Below are positions 8,939-16,553 of a stretch of 51,583 nucleotides of DNA, piece by piece (position 1 is the first letter of the stretch; every line of letters starts with the position of its first letter). The DNA comes from an uncultured Clostridia bacterium (GTDB lineage Bacteria; Bacillota; Clostridia; UBA1381; UBA9506). Where the stretch lies: NCBI GenBank assembly GCA_934438075.1, contig CAKSBF010000015.1:1-51583 (forward strand), in the 5' to 3' direction. Below the pieces are notes generated by a model. It was not told the DNA's origin. It ran no database searches and saw only the letters and a program-made list of their open reading frames with translations. The position numbers were made by a program, and so were the translations under genes.

Positions 8939-8939
8939 T

Positions 8940-9062
8940 TAGAAATAATGCGGGATTCCCGCGTGACAATGCAGTCAAACCCATCGCGCAGGAACGCGGT
9001 GGGTTTGCGTACTGCTTGGGAAAAAATGAATACCGGACACAGCGATGGTTTTGTCCGGCTTA
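8940..9062 (+). other. Hairpin-rich dnaK-dnaJ intercistronic region
   Basis: Three inverted repeats fill this gap: gcggga-t-tcccgc near 8951, aaacccatcgcgc with cgcggtgggttt (extended by gcagt/actgc) near 8970-9016, and ccggaca with tgtccgg near 9034-9060. None is followed by a U run, so they look like mRNA stability or processing elements, not terminators. Confidence 0.5.
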
Positions 9063-9074
9063 AGGGTGATGTAA

Positions 9075-10226
9075 ATGGCAGACAAGAGAGATTATTATGA
9101 AGTGTTGGGTGTCAGCAAGAGTGCCTCGGATGATGAAATTAAAAAGGCATACCGAAAGCTGGCAAAAAAATACCATCCTGACTTAAATCCAGACAATAAA
9201 GAAGCGGAAGCAAAATTTAAAGAGGTAAATGAAGCATTTCAAGTGCTTTCCGATAAAGAAAAACGCCGCAATTATGACCAGTTTGGTCATGCAGGTGTAG
9301 ATCCCAATTTTGGGGCAGGTGCCGGCGGCGGTTTTGGCGGTTTTAGCGGCGGCTTTGATTTTGGAGATATTTTTGGAGATATTTTTGGAGGCGGCGGTTT
9401 TGGCGGCAGGACATCGGGACGCAGAAATGCACCAAGACGCGGTCGCGATATTGGCACGGAGGTATCAGTTAGCTTTGAAGAAGCGGCATTTGGCTGTGAA
9501 AAGGAAATCAGCTTATATCGTACTGAATATTGTCCGGACTGTGATGGTAGCGGTGCGAAGAAGGGCAGTGAGGTTATCACCTGTCCGACTTGCGGAGGCA
9601 GCGGTCAGGTTCGTTCGACACAGAGAACGATTTTGGGCAGTATGCAGACTGTGACAACCTGTTCAGCGTGTGGCGGTAAAGGTAAAATTGTTAAGGAACC
9701 CTGTGCGAAGTGTGCCGGTAAAGGAAAGATAAAGAAGGGCCGCAAGATTAAAGTAAAGATTCCTGCCGGTATTGACAATGGTCAGAGTATTTCTTTGCAG
9801 GGTCAGGGTGATGTAGGCGATAAGGGCGCACCAAACGGAGATTTGTATGTTACTGTAACGGTAAAACCTCATGAAATCTTTAAGCGCAGCCGTTTTGATG
9901 TGCAGTGCGAGGTGCCGGTTACTTTTGTACAGGCGGCACTTGGTGCAGAGTTGGAGGTTCCGACCTTAGACGGTAAGGTGAAATATACCATTCCGGAAGG
10001 AACACAATCCGGTACGGTGTTCCGACTGAAGGGTAAAGGTATTCCGGTCTTGCAAAGAAGCGGACGAGGGGATCAGTATGTTAAAGTTAACGTAGAGGTT
10101 CCGAAACATTTAAGTGCAAAGCAGAAATCTATATTGAAAGAATTTGAAAGTTTGGATAAGGGGACAAACCATGCCAAGCAAAAAAGTTTTTTTGAAAAGA
10201 TGCGCAATCTGAAGGGAAACGGTTAA
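9075..10226 (+). CDS. dnaJ: Chaperone protein DnaJ (Hsp40, type I)
   Basis: A 383-residue type I J-protein that delivers clients to DnaK and stimulates its ATPase. The J domain is residues 1-70 with the HPD motif at 34-36. A Gly/Phe-rich region follows (about 76-118). Four zinc motifs CPDCDGSG, CPTCGGSG, CSACGGKG and CAKCAGKG lie at about 148-215. The C-terminal substrate domains end normally. The G/F segment carries a short internal repeat (DIFGDIFG). The gene lies behind the hairpin-rich gap after dnaK and 47 bases before the aminopeptidase gene. Confidence 0.97.
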   Translation: MADKRDYYEVLGVSKSASDDEIKKAYRKLAKKYHPDLNPDNKEAEAKFKEVNEAFQVLSDKEKRRNYDQFGHAGVDPNFGAGAGGGFGGFSGGFDFGDIFGDIFGGGGFGGRTSGRRNAPRRGRDIGTEVSVSFEEAAFGCEKEISLYRTEYCPDCDGSGAKKGSEVITCPTCGGSGQVRSTQRTILGSMQTVTTCSACGGKGKIVKEPCAKCAGKGKIKKGRKIKVKIPAGIDNGQSISLQGQGDVGDKGAPNGDLYVTVTVKPHEIFKRSRFDVQCEVPVTFVQAALGAELEVPTLDGKVKYTIPEGTQSGTVFRLKGKGIPVLQRSGRGDQYVKVNVEVPKHLSAKQKSILKEFESLDKGTNHAKQKSFFEKMRNLKGNG

Positions 10227-10273
10227 AACAGATTGGAAAGGCATATACTAAAGACAAAAGGAGTTGACTGCCT

Positions 10274-11656
10274 GTGAGTGATTATGGCTACGAGACAAAA
10301 AACGGTTGGAAGAGCACAGATGAAGCCCAAAAAAAAGATATTTTTCAGTTTTCAGAGGACTACATCCGTTTTTTAAATGAAGGGAAAACAGAACGCTTGG
10401 CATGTGCTGAGGCGGTGCGTCGTGCTGAAGCGGCAGGCTTTTGCAGCATTGATGAAAAAAACAGTTTAAAGCCGGGCGATAAGGTATATTTTGTGAATCG
10501 TGATAAGAGTGTTTATCTTGCAGTAATTGGTGAAGAGGATATTCAAAACGGAATTCGTTTTGTCATTGCGCATATCGATTCACCTCGAATGGACTTAAAG
10601 CAGAATCCGCTGTATGAAGATAGTGATATGACATTGTTGAAAACTCACTATTATGGGGGAATTAAAAAATATCAGTGGACAGCATTGCCGCTTGCACTGG
10701 CCGGCGTTATCTATACCCGTGACGGACGGAAGGTAGAAGTGAGAATCGGAGATAAACCAGGTGATCCCGTATTTTGCATTACTGATTTGTTACCGCATTT
10801 GGCTGATGCACAAATGCAGAAAAAGGCTACACAAATTATAGAGGGCGAAAGTCTGAACATATTAATTGGCTCCATGCCTAATGCTGACAGTGAAAAAGAG
10901 GAATTTAAGAACGCAATGTTAAAGTTGTTTCATGAAAAGTTTGGCATTGAGGAAGAAGATTTTGTCAGTGCGGAGTTGGAAGCTTTTCCGGCTGCTCCGG
11001 CTTGCGATGTAGGTTTTGACCGCAGCATGGTCGGCGGTTACGGACAGGATGATCGCGTATGTGCTTACACGGCATTGGAGGCTATTTTGCGCTTAGAAAA
11101 GTGCAAAAAAACCGCAGTATGCGTATTGGTTGATAAAGAGGAAATCGGTAGCATGGGCAATACGGGTATGCGTTCGGCATTTTTTGAATATGCTACAGCC
11201 AGCTTGATAGAAAAAATAGCCGGCAGCTATAATGAGCTGATGCTTAAGCGCACGTTCCGCAATTCGCAGTGCTTGTCTTCTGATGTCAGCGCAGCAGTTG
11301 ATCCCAGTTATCCGGAGGTAAATGAAAAGAGAAATGCGGCATTTTTGGGTAGGGGTATCGTGATTACCAAGTATACCGGTGCGCGCGGAAAGTCGGGCAC
11401 TTCGGATGCAAACGCAGAATTTGTTTCCCAAATTCGCAGGTTGTTTAACGACAATGATGTGGTGTGGCAAAGTGCTGAGTTGGGTAAGGTGGATGCAGGC
11501 GGCGGCGGTACTATTGCGCAGTATGTGGCAAATCTTGATGTTGATGTTTTAGACTGCGGCGTGGCACTGCTCTCTATGCATGCACCGTTTGAAATAGCCT
11601 CTAAGCTTGATGTTTATATGGCGTATCGTGCATATGGAGCGTTTTACAATTTATAA
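10274..11656 (+). CDS. M18 family aminopeptidase (aspartyl aminopeptidase-like)
   Basis: A 460-residue cytosolic zinc aminopeptidase of family M18, which removes N-terminal, often acidic, residues from peptides. The metal and catalytic residues are all visible: H100 in AHIDSPRMDL, D259/D260 in GQDDRVCAY, E289/E290 in DKEEIGSMGNTGM, an Asp in SSDVSAAVDP, and H436 in LLSMHAPFEIASK. The GTG start at 10274 follows AAAGGAGT. It lies 47 bases after dnaJ without a terminator between, so it is probably the last gene of the heat-shock transcript. A terminator follows. Confidence 0.9.
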   Translation: MSDYGYETKNGWKSTDEAQKKDIFQFSEDYIRFLNEGKTERLACAEAVRRAEAAGFCSIDEKNSLKPGDKVYFVNRDKSVYLAVIGEEDIQNGIRFVIAHIDSPRMDLKQNPLYEDSDMTLLKTHYYGGIKKYQWTALPLALAGVIYTRDGRKVEVRIGDKPGDPVFCITDLLPHLADAQMQKKATQIIEGESLNILIGSMPNADSEKEEFKNAMLKLFHEKFGIEEEDFVSAELEAFPAAPACDVGFDRSMVGGYGQDDRVCAYTALEAILRLEKCKKTAVCVLVDKEEIGSMGNTGMRSAFFEYATASLIEKIAGSYNELMLKRTFRNSQCLSSDVSAAVDPSYPEVNEKRNAAFLGRGIVITKYTGARGKSGTSDANAEFVSQIRRLFNDNDVVWQSAELGKVDAGGGGTIAQYVANLDVDVLDCGVALLSMHAPFEIASKLDVYMAYRAYGAFYNL

Positions 11657-11692
11657 AATATGCATTTGTAACCAGCCAGAAAAATGTGTCAT

Positions 11693-11737
11693 AAAAGGAT
11701 ACGGCAAATCGAGTTCTGTTTTGTCGTATCCTTTTCA
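11693..11737 (+). terminator. Terminator after the aminopeptidase gene
   Basis: Long arms aaaaggatacggcaaa and ttttgtcgtatcctttt form a hairpin with a short T-rich 3' side. Confidence 0.7.
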
Positions 11738-11778
11738 ATATGTCGAAAGTTTTTATAAATTTTTGGTAATTTTTCACA

Positions 11779-11807
11779 TTGTGTAGCACAGGATATTTAT
11801 GTTATAC
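11779..11807 (+). promoter_or_regulatory. rho: Probable promoter of rho
   Basis: TTGTGT (11779-11784), 17 bases, TTATAC (11802-11807). It gives a leader of about 215 nt before the rho start codon. Confidence 0.5.
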
Positions 11808-11832
11808 TAATCATATAAGGATTTTTAGTTGT

Positions 11833-11879
11833 TGACAGAAATTTTTTTCGATAACTTTTTGTCAGTAAAATATTTTTTC
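11833..11879 (+). promoter_or_regulatory. Terminator-like hairpin in the rho leader (possible attenuator)
   Basis: TGACAGAAA (11833-11841) pairs with TTTTTGTCA (11856-11864) as a 9-bp stem with one G-U pair, and a six-T run lies at 11873-11878. Rho genes are known to be autoregulated through their leaders. Here that is only an inference. The rest of the leader to 12029 is U-rich with no other clear element. Confidence 0.4.
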
Positions 11880-12029
11880 CTTGAACGGTTTATTTAAATT
11901 TTTTCAGGAATATCTCCTATTTTGTTTATTATTTCGTTTTTATGCACTATCAAAAGCAAGTTTGTGTTTTTTTGTTGTAGCTTTAAAACGATAAATGGTA
12001 AAATATGGATTTTGTTTGGAGGTGCTTTC

Positions 12030-13505
12030 GTGGATTTACAGTCCAAAAAAATTGATGAGTTAAGAGAAATTGCAAAAACAATGGGCCTAAAGTCTGTTAC
12101 TAAGTATAAAAAAGCTGATTTAATTGCAATGATTACAGAAAAGAGCAATGTTGAACATAAAGAGAGAGACAGCCATGTGACGGCAACAGAGGTTACATCG
12201 GGGCGGAGACATGCGCCAAGAAAAGATGACTTTGAAAATGTCGAAAAAGGTGAGTCTGCGCAACAATCTATCGTGGTTAAGCCGGAAACAGCAGTAGAAA
12301 CGTCCAAGACGGTTCAACACAAATCCGGACTCATGCTGCAGGGTGATGACGATATTGTTGGAGGAATTTTAGAGGTGCTGGAGGAGGGCTACGGCTTTCT
12401 GCGCGGAGAAAATTATCTCTCCACGCCTAAAGATGTATATGTATCTCCGACTCAAATTCGTCGGTTTAATTTAAAAACAGGTGATAAGGTGACGGGGATC
12501 AGCCGCCGCCCAAAAGAGGGAGAAAAATTTCCTGCATTGATTTTTGTTCAATATGTCAATGATGATACGCCTGATAAAGCAATTCGCAGAAAGCCCTTTG
12601 AATATCTGGTGCCAATTTTTCCGGAGGAACGCATTATTTTAGAGACTTCATCGTCTGATTTTGCTATGCGTTTGGTGGATTTAATTGCCCCCATCGGAAA
12701 GGGACAGCGTGGTTTGATTGTAGCGCCTCCTAAGGCAGGAAAAACTACTTTACTGAAAAACATTGCAAACAGCATTGAGGCCAATCATCCGGAGACCGTT
12801 TTAATTGTGTTGCTGATTGATGAACGGCCGGAAGAAGTTACAGATATGAAACGTTCCATCAAAGGAGATGTGGTTTATTCCACTTTTGATCAGCTCCCCG
12901 AACATCATGCAAAGGTGGCGGAAATTGTGCTGGAAAGGGCTCAGCGGCTAGTGGAACAAAACAAGGATGTTGTGGTGCTGCTTGATTCTATTACCCGCTT
13001 GGCGCGTGCGTATAATCTCACGGTACCGTCCTCAGGAAGAACCTTGTCCGGAGGTCTTGATCCGGGTGCTCTGCATAAGCCCAAAAAGTTTTTTGGTGCG
13101 GCGCGTAACATTGAAAATGGCGGCAGTCTTACTATTTTAGCAACGGCTTTAGTGGAAACGGGAAGCCGCATGGATGATGTAATTTTTGAGGAATTTAAAG
13201 GAACGGGCAACATGGAGCTTCATCTTGACCGTAAGCTATCGGAAAAAAGAATTTTTCCGGCAATTGATATTGTTAAATCCGGTACGCGCAAGGAAGAACT
13301 TTTGCAAAGTCAAAAAGAACTGGAAGCTGTATGGACGATTCGGCGCGAACTTTCGTCTCAAAATGCGCAGGAAGTTACAGAGCAGTTAATTAACAGTTTG
13401 CTTCGTACCAAAAATAATGAGGAACTGGTTTCGGTTATTACTCATAGTTTTGAAAAAAACGTATCAACGACGCGAACAAATCGATATAACAATAAGAGAT
13501 ATTAA
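12030..13505 (+). CDS. rho: Transcription termination factor Rho
   Basis: A 491-residue RNA-dependent ATPase hexamer that terminates transcription. It has an N-terminal Rho_N helical domain (KKIDELREIAKTMGLKSVT), a short charged variable insert (about 45-100), a cold-shock-like RNA-binding domain (EEGYGFLRGENYLSTPKDVY), and the ATPase core with Walker A APPKAGKTTLL at about 230-240, VVLLDSITRLARAYN (Walker B) and the Q/R-loop region SGGLDPGALHKPKKFFGAA. The GTG start at 12030 has GGAGGT 6 bases upstream; the longer frame back to 11922 lacks a ribosome site and has an uncharacteristic hydrophobic extension. Confidence 0.97.
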   Translation: MDLQSKKIDELREIAKTMGLKSVTKYKKADLIAMITEKSNVEHKERDSHVTATEVTSGRRHAPRKDDFENVEKGESAQQSIVVKPETAVETSKTVQHKSGLMLQGDDDIVGGILEVLEEGYGFLRGENYLSTPKDVYVSPTQIRRFNLKTGDKVTGISRRPKEGEKFPALIFVQYVNDDTPDKAIRRKPFEYLVPIFPEERIILETSSSDFAMRLVDLIAPIGKGQRGLIVAPPKAGKTTLLKNIANSIEANHPETVLIVLLIDERPEEVTDMKRSIKGDVVYSTFDQLPEHHAKVAEIVLERAQRLVEQNKDVVVLLDSITRLARAYNLTVPSSGRTLSGGLDPGALHKPKKFFGAARNIENGGSLTILATALVETGSRMDDVIFEEFKGTGNMELHLDRKLSEKRIFPAIDIVKSGTRKEELLQSQKELEAVWTIRRELSSQNAQEVTEQLINSLLRTKNNEELVSVITHSFEKNVSTTRTNRYNNKRY

Positions 13506-13515
13506 GCGGTAATTT

Positions 13516-13558
13516 AAACAGCGTTAATCTGTTTTAGGCAGGTTAATGCTGTTTTTTT
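13516..13558 (+). terminator. Terminator after rho
   Basis: Arms aaacagcgttaa and ttaatgctgttt with a seven-T run. Confidence 0.85.
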
Positions 13559-13642
13559 ATGCAAATTTCGGTATAAATGCGGAGAGGGTTTTCATATATA
13601 TGAATGGGACAAGTTGCAAAAAACTTTTGCGGGGTGGGAATA

Positions 13643-13867
13643 ATGACGTTAGACAAAGTTTGCAAAGGTGAGGCGGTAACAATTTTACAAATTAATGACA
13701 CAAAGGTGAGACAACAGGCAATTCGTTTGGGTATTTATGAGGGAGCACGGTTCGTTTGCAATGAAAAAATATCGGGGGGACCTGTTGTTTTGCAGGGAGC
13801 ATATAACACAACGGCCATAGGCAGAAGACTGTCAGAAAAAATAATAGTGGAGCTTGCGCAAGATTAA
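13643..13867 (+). CDS. feoA: Ferrous iron transport protein A (FeoA)
   Basis: A 74-residue SH3-like FeoA, a small cytosolic partner thought to modulate FeoB. The family pattern is visible: MTLDKVCKGEAVTILQI, then RQQAIRLGIYEGARFVC and GGPVVLQGAYNTTAIGR. I chose the ATG at 13643, preceded by GCGGGGTGGGA; the in-frame ATG at 13604 would add 13 atypical residues. It lies 44 bases before feoB. I saw no obvious Fur or DtxR box in the short upstream gap. Confidence 0.92.
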   Translation: MTLDKVCKGEAVTILQINDTKVRQQAIRLGIYEGARFVCNEKISGGPVVLQGAYNTTAIGRRLSEKIIVELAQD

Positions 13868-13911
13868 AATACAAAACATTTCTATTTTTTTACAGAAGGG
13901 AAGGGTATGCA

Positions 13912-15729
13912 GTGGAAACTTTAGTGCTGGCAGGTAATCCTAATGTTGGTAAATCTGTACTTTTTCAATATTTTACAGGGAGATATACGGAAGTTTCCAA
14001 TTTTCCCGGAACTACGGTTGATATTAGCCGGGGAAAATATAAGAACTATGTGGTGTGTGATACGCCGGGGATATATGGGATTTCTTCATTCAGCGAGGAA
14101 GAGAGAATTGCGCGCAATATGATTCTTTCGGCTGACGTTATTGTTAATGTGATTGATGTAGTTCATCTGGGGAGAGATTTATTTTTAACTTTGCAGCTTT
14201 TGGATATGGGGAAAAAAATGATCGTTTGTCTGAATATGATGGACGAGGCAAAAAAACACGGTATTCAAGTGAATATCCGGAGGATGGAAGAGTTGTTGGG
14301 TGTTCCGGTTGTTGAAACGGCTGCGGCAAAGGGGGAAAATTTGGATTTGCTTGCACAGAGACTTTCGCAAGCCAAAAGGGGTAAACAGACACAGAAAATC
14401 GGCGCTATGGCAGAAAAATTTTTGCCGGTTTGCGGTAACTTTGCAGAAGCAGTTCTGCTCTTAGAAGATGATGACTTTATGCGCTTAAAATATCAGTGCA
14501 AACCTTGTGGAAGACGTGATGAAAGCTACCTGGAGCGGCGAAAAAGGGTAGAATGTATTGTAAAAGAGGTCATAACTTGCATAAGAAAGGAATCATTTTT
14601 TGCGGAGAAGCTTTCAGCAATTCTTTTGCACCCTGTCAGCGGCACGTTAATTTTGACCGCGGTTTTGGCTATTGTTTTTTTATTTCTTGGCGTTATTACG
14701 GCGCAATATACTGTGGGGTTTACGGAAGGGGTTGTGATGAAACAAATAGTGGAGCCGTGGCTTGTGTCAATCGTATGCAGGTGGTGCGATCCGGCGAGCG
14801 TATTGGGGGAACTTCTGGTTGGCAATTATGGATTATTAACTATGGTTCCAACTTATCTTTTTGGTCTCATTCTTCCTTTGGTTGTCGGTTTTTATTTTGT
14901 GCTCTCTGTTTTGGAGGATTCCGGATATTTGCCGCGAATTGCTGTTTTATTGGACAAGCTACTGGGGAAAATTGGATTAAACGGCAGGGCTGTCATACCG
15001 CTTATTTTAGGTTTTGGGTGTGTAACAGCAGCGACTGTCAGTACCAGAATTTTAGAGACCCGCAGAGAAAGGATAATTGCTACAGCACTTTTGGGGCTTA
15101 CAATCCCTTGTTCGGCGCAGCTTGGCATTTTGCTTGGAAGTGTTAGCAGGCTGGGAGCTCTTTATACAATGGTGTATGTTGTAATTATTTTTGGAGTATT
15201 TCTTGGCGTTGGGCAATTTTTAAATAGACGGCTGAGTGGTGAGTCGGCAAACCTATTGATAGATTTGCCGGAAATGAGGATTCCACAGTTAAAGAATGTC
15301 TTACGCAAGGTGTTTTTTAAAACCGGTCAGTTTTTGTCTGATGCATTTCCTGTTTTTGTACTGGGCGCGCTTGCATTGGCTATTTTCTCTGTCAGCGGAA
15401 TTTTAAATTATTTTATTCGGTTTCTCTCCCCGTTGGTCATTTATGGTTTACATTTGCCGGAGAAAGCGACCGAAGCTTTTATTATGGGGTTGCTTCGACG
15501 TGATTTTGGCGCGGCGCAGATTTATTCTTTGTCGCTGAATGCAGCGCAGAGTTTGGTTGCCATGGTAACTTTAACTCTTTTTGTTCCTTGCATTGCGTCA
15601 GTAATGATGATTTTCAAAGAACGCAGCCATGGCGAAGCAATTATGATTTGGCTGGCAGGTTTTTTACTTGCGTTCGGTATTGGCTCAGTTTTAGCTGCAA
15701 CATTATGTCTTTTGGGGGTCATAAAATGA
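13912..15729 (+). CDS. feoB: Ferrous iron transporter FeoB, short variant
   Basis: A 605-residue FeoB-family protein: an N-terminal GTPase fused to a membrane permease for Fe2+. G1 is GNPNVGKS (8-15), G2 lies in FPGTTVD, G3 is DTPG (50-53) and G4 is NMMD (108-111). The membrane part has two gate-like repeats with about eight to ten segments. The usual GFGCNVPA element is replaced by GFGCVTAATVSTR (followed by LETRRER and IPCSAQLG), and the protein is shorter than typical 650-770 residue FeoB. It may be a variant subfamily. The GTG start follows AGAAGGGAAGGG. Its stop overlaps the next start as ATGA. Confidence 0.88.
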   Translation: METLVLAGNPNVGKSVLFQYFTGRYTEVSNFPGTTVDISRGKYKNYVVCDTPGIYGISSFSEEERIARNMILSADVIVNVIDVVHLGRDLFLTLQLLDMGKKMIVCLNMMDEAKKHGIQVNIRRMEELLGVPVVETAAAKGENLDLLAQRLSQAKRGKQTQKIGAMAEKFLPVCGNFAEAVLLLEDDDFMRLKYQCKPCGRRDESYLERRKRVECIVKEVITCIRKESFFAEKLSAILLHPVSGTLILTAVLAIVFLFLGVITAQYTVGFTEGVVMKQIVEPWLVSIVCRWCDPASVLGELLVGNYGLLTMVPTYLFGLILPLVVGFYFVLSVLEDSGYLPRIAVLLDKLLGKIGLNGRAVIPLILGFGCVTAATVSTRILETRRERIIATALLGLTIPCSAQLGILLGSVSRLGALYTMVYVVIIFGVFLGVGQFLNRRLSGESANLLIDLPEMRIPQLKNVLRKVFFKTGQFLSDAFPVFVLGALALAIFSVSGILNYFIRFLSPLVIYGLHLPEKATEAFIMGLLRRDFGAAQIYSLSLNAAQSLVAMVTLTLFVPCIASVMMIFKERSHGEAIMIWLAGFLLAFGIGSVLAATLCLLGVIK

Positions 15730-15917
15730 AATGTGAACTTTGCGGGTATCAAAACACCGCAGAAACACAGATTTGTCTGCGCTGCGGTGCGAATTTAATA
15801 GGTTGCGGTATTGTTTGCAAGGGTTGTTCTAAGATGTTTTACAAGAATGTTCGGCGGTTCCGGAAGCTGGATTTTTTGTTACGCAGTAGGCACAGTCGGT
15901 GTCACAAAAATTGCTGA
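15726..15917 (+). CDS. Small zinc-ribbon protein, last gene of the feo operon
   Basis: A 63-residue Cys-rich protein starting inside the feoB stop codon (ATGA overlap), so almost certainly translationally coupled. It begins MKCELCGYQN and continues ICLRCGANL, a classic C-x2-C...C-x2-C zinc ribbon. Further Cys residues (GCGIVCKGCSKMF) and a basic C-terminal tail (RRFRKLDF...RSRH) follow. The role is unknown; the position suggests a metal-sensing or FeoB-associated function. Its last 89 bases overlap the convergent gene at 15829-16005 on the other strand, so the C-terminal tail could be a recent extension. Confidence 0.6.
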   Translation: MKCELCGYQNTAETQICLRCGANLIGCGIVCKGCSKMFYKNVRRFRKLDFLLRSRHSRCHKNC

Positions 15918-16005
15918 TTTGTAGTTTTTGCGGCAGTACATGGTCATAGCCGCACTTTCCGTCCTGTTGGTAAATACAATTTTTGGAACAGTTAATATTG
16001 GTCAT
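15829..16005 (-). CDS. Small cysteine-rich peptide, clostridial type
   Basis: A 58-residue protein, MTNINCSKNCIYQQDGKC at the start, with eight Cys in all. The pattern N.NCSKNCIYQ.DGKC.YDHV.P recalls short Cys-rich proteins common in Clostridia with no established function; they may bind metal. The ATG at 16005 has GGAGGA 5 bases upstream. The C-terminus (after about residue 41) is not rich in conserved-looking residues and overlaps the feo zinc-ribbon gene antisense. It has a structured 5' leader (16036-16136). Confidence 0.7.
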   Translation of the reverse strand: MTNINCSKNCIYQQDGKCGYDHVLPQKLQISNFCDTDCAYCVTKNPASGTAEHSCKTS

Positions 16006-16035
16006 AAAAATCCTCCGAACAAGGGATTTGTAAAA

Positions 16036-16136
16036 TATACCGGCATCGGGATCCGGTGCTGCAAAGCAAAATTATGCTGCACACCGGTTCCCTCCGCATC
16101 TATATGAACGGCCGCGGCATGCCGAAAGCCGGTATA
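16036..16136 (-). promoter_or_regulatory. Folded 101-bp leader element before the Cys-rich peptide
   Basis: The outer arms TATACCGGC and GCCGGTATA (16036-16044 and 16128-16136) are perfect 9-bp inverted repeats. Inside, a strong hairpin has arms matching 10 of 11 bases (gggatccggtg / caccggttccc), plus the palindromes GGCATGCC and GCCGCGGC. The result is a three-way-junction-like fold, GC-rich against AT-rich surroundings. It could be a cis-regulatory RNA on the minus strand, a terminator of the DUF4363 transcript, or a small palindromic repeat element. I cannot assign it to a known class. Confidence 0.5.
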
Positions 16137-16172
16137 ATACATTATATTCAAAATATTTTAAAAGGTGCAGTC

Positions 16173-16553
16173 TTATAAGAGGTTTTCAAGAGTTAGCCGT
16201 TCATTTTCGGGAATGTGCTCCAATAAAATTTTCAGTACATTTGCTTTTGCGGCAGTTTCAGCTTGTTTTTCATATCGTATATACATTTCTATTTCATAAA
16301 GCGCTTGATTGATGAAGTCCATCTCCTCGTGATGGATAAACACGGCGAACCATTTTTTGGCACCGTCCCAATGCTCAAGAAAACCGTTTAGATTCGTGCG
16401 GCAGGACTGCCAGTCCTTGTGGTCGGCGGCAATAATAATGTCTTCAATGTAGCTTTCCATGTTGTCTACGCAACGCCCGAGTATTGAGGTGTAGAGCTGT
16501 ATGCCTATCATAATAATAAAAAAGGCGGCCACAGCACCGGCAAAACTTTTCAA
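16173..16553 (-). CDS. DUF4363 family protein
   Basis: A 126-residue protein with one N-terminal membrane anchor (FAGAVAAFFIIMIGIQLYTSIL) and an outside helical domain (MESYIEDIIIAADHKDWQSC, then WFAVFIHHEEMDFINQALYEIE) typical of DUF4363. The ATG overlaps the stop of the DUF421 gene by 4 bases, so the two are coupled. DUF421/DUF4363 pairs recur in spore-forming Bacillota. The function is unknown; it probably acts at the membrane with its partner. Confidence 0.85.
   Translation of the reverse strand: MKSFAGAVAAFFIIMIGIQLYTSILGRCVDNMESYIEDIIIAADHKDWQSCRTNLNGFLEHWDGAKKWFAVFIHHEEMDFINQALYEIEMYIRYEKQAETAAKANVLKILLEHIPENERLTLENLL

Noticed and set aside
16036..16136. Cobalamin riboswitch
   Set aside because: The GGGAA-CCGGUG resemblance is superficial; the conserved B12-box core and GCCACUG element are absent.
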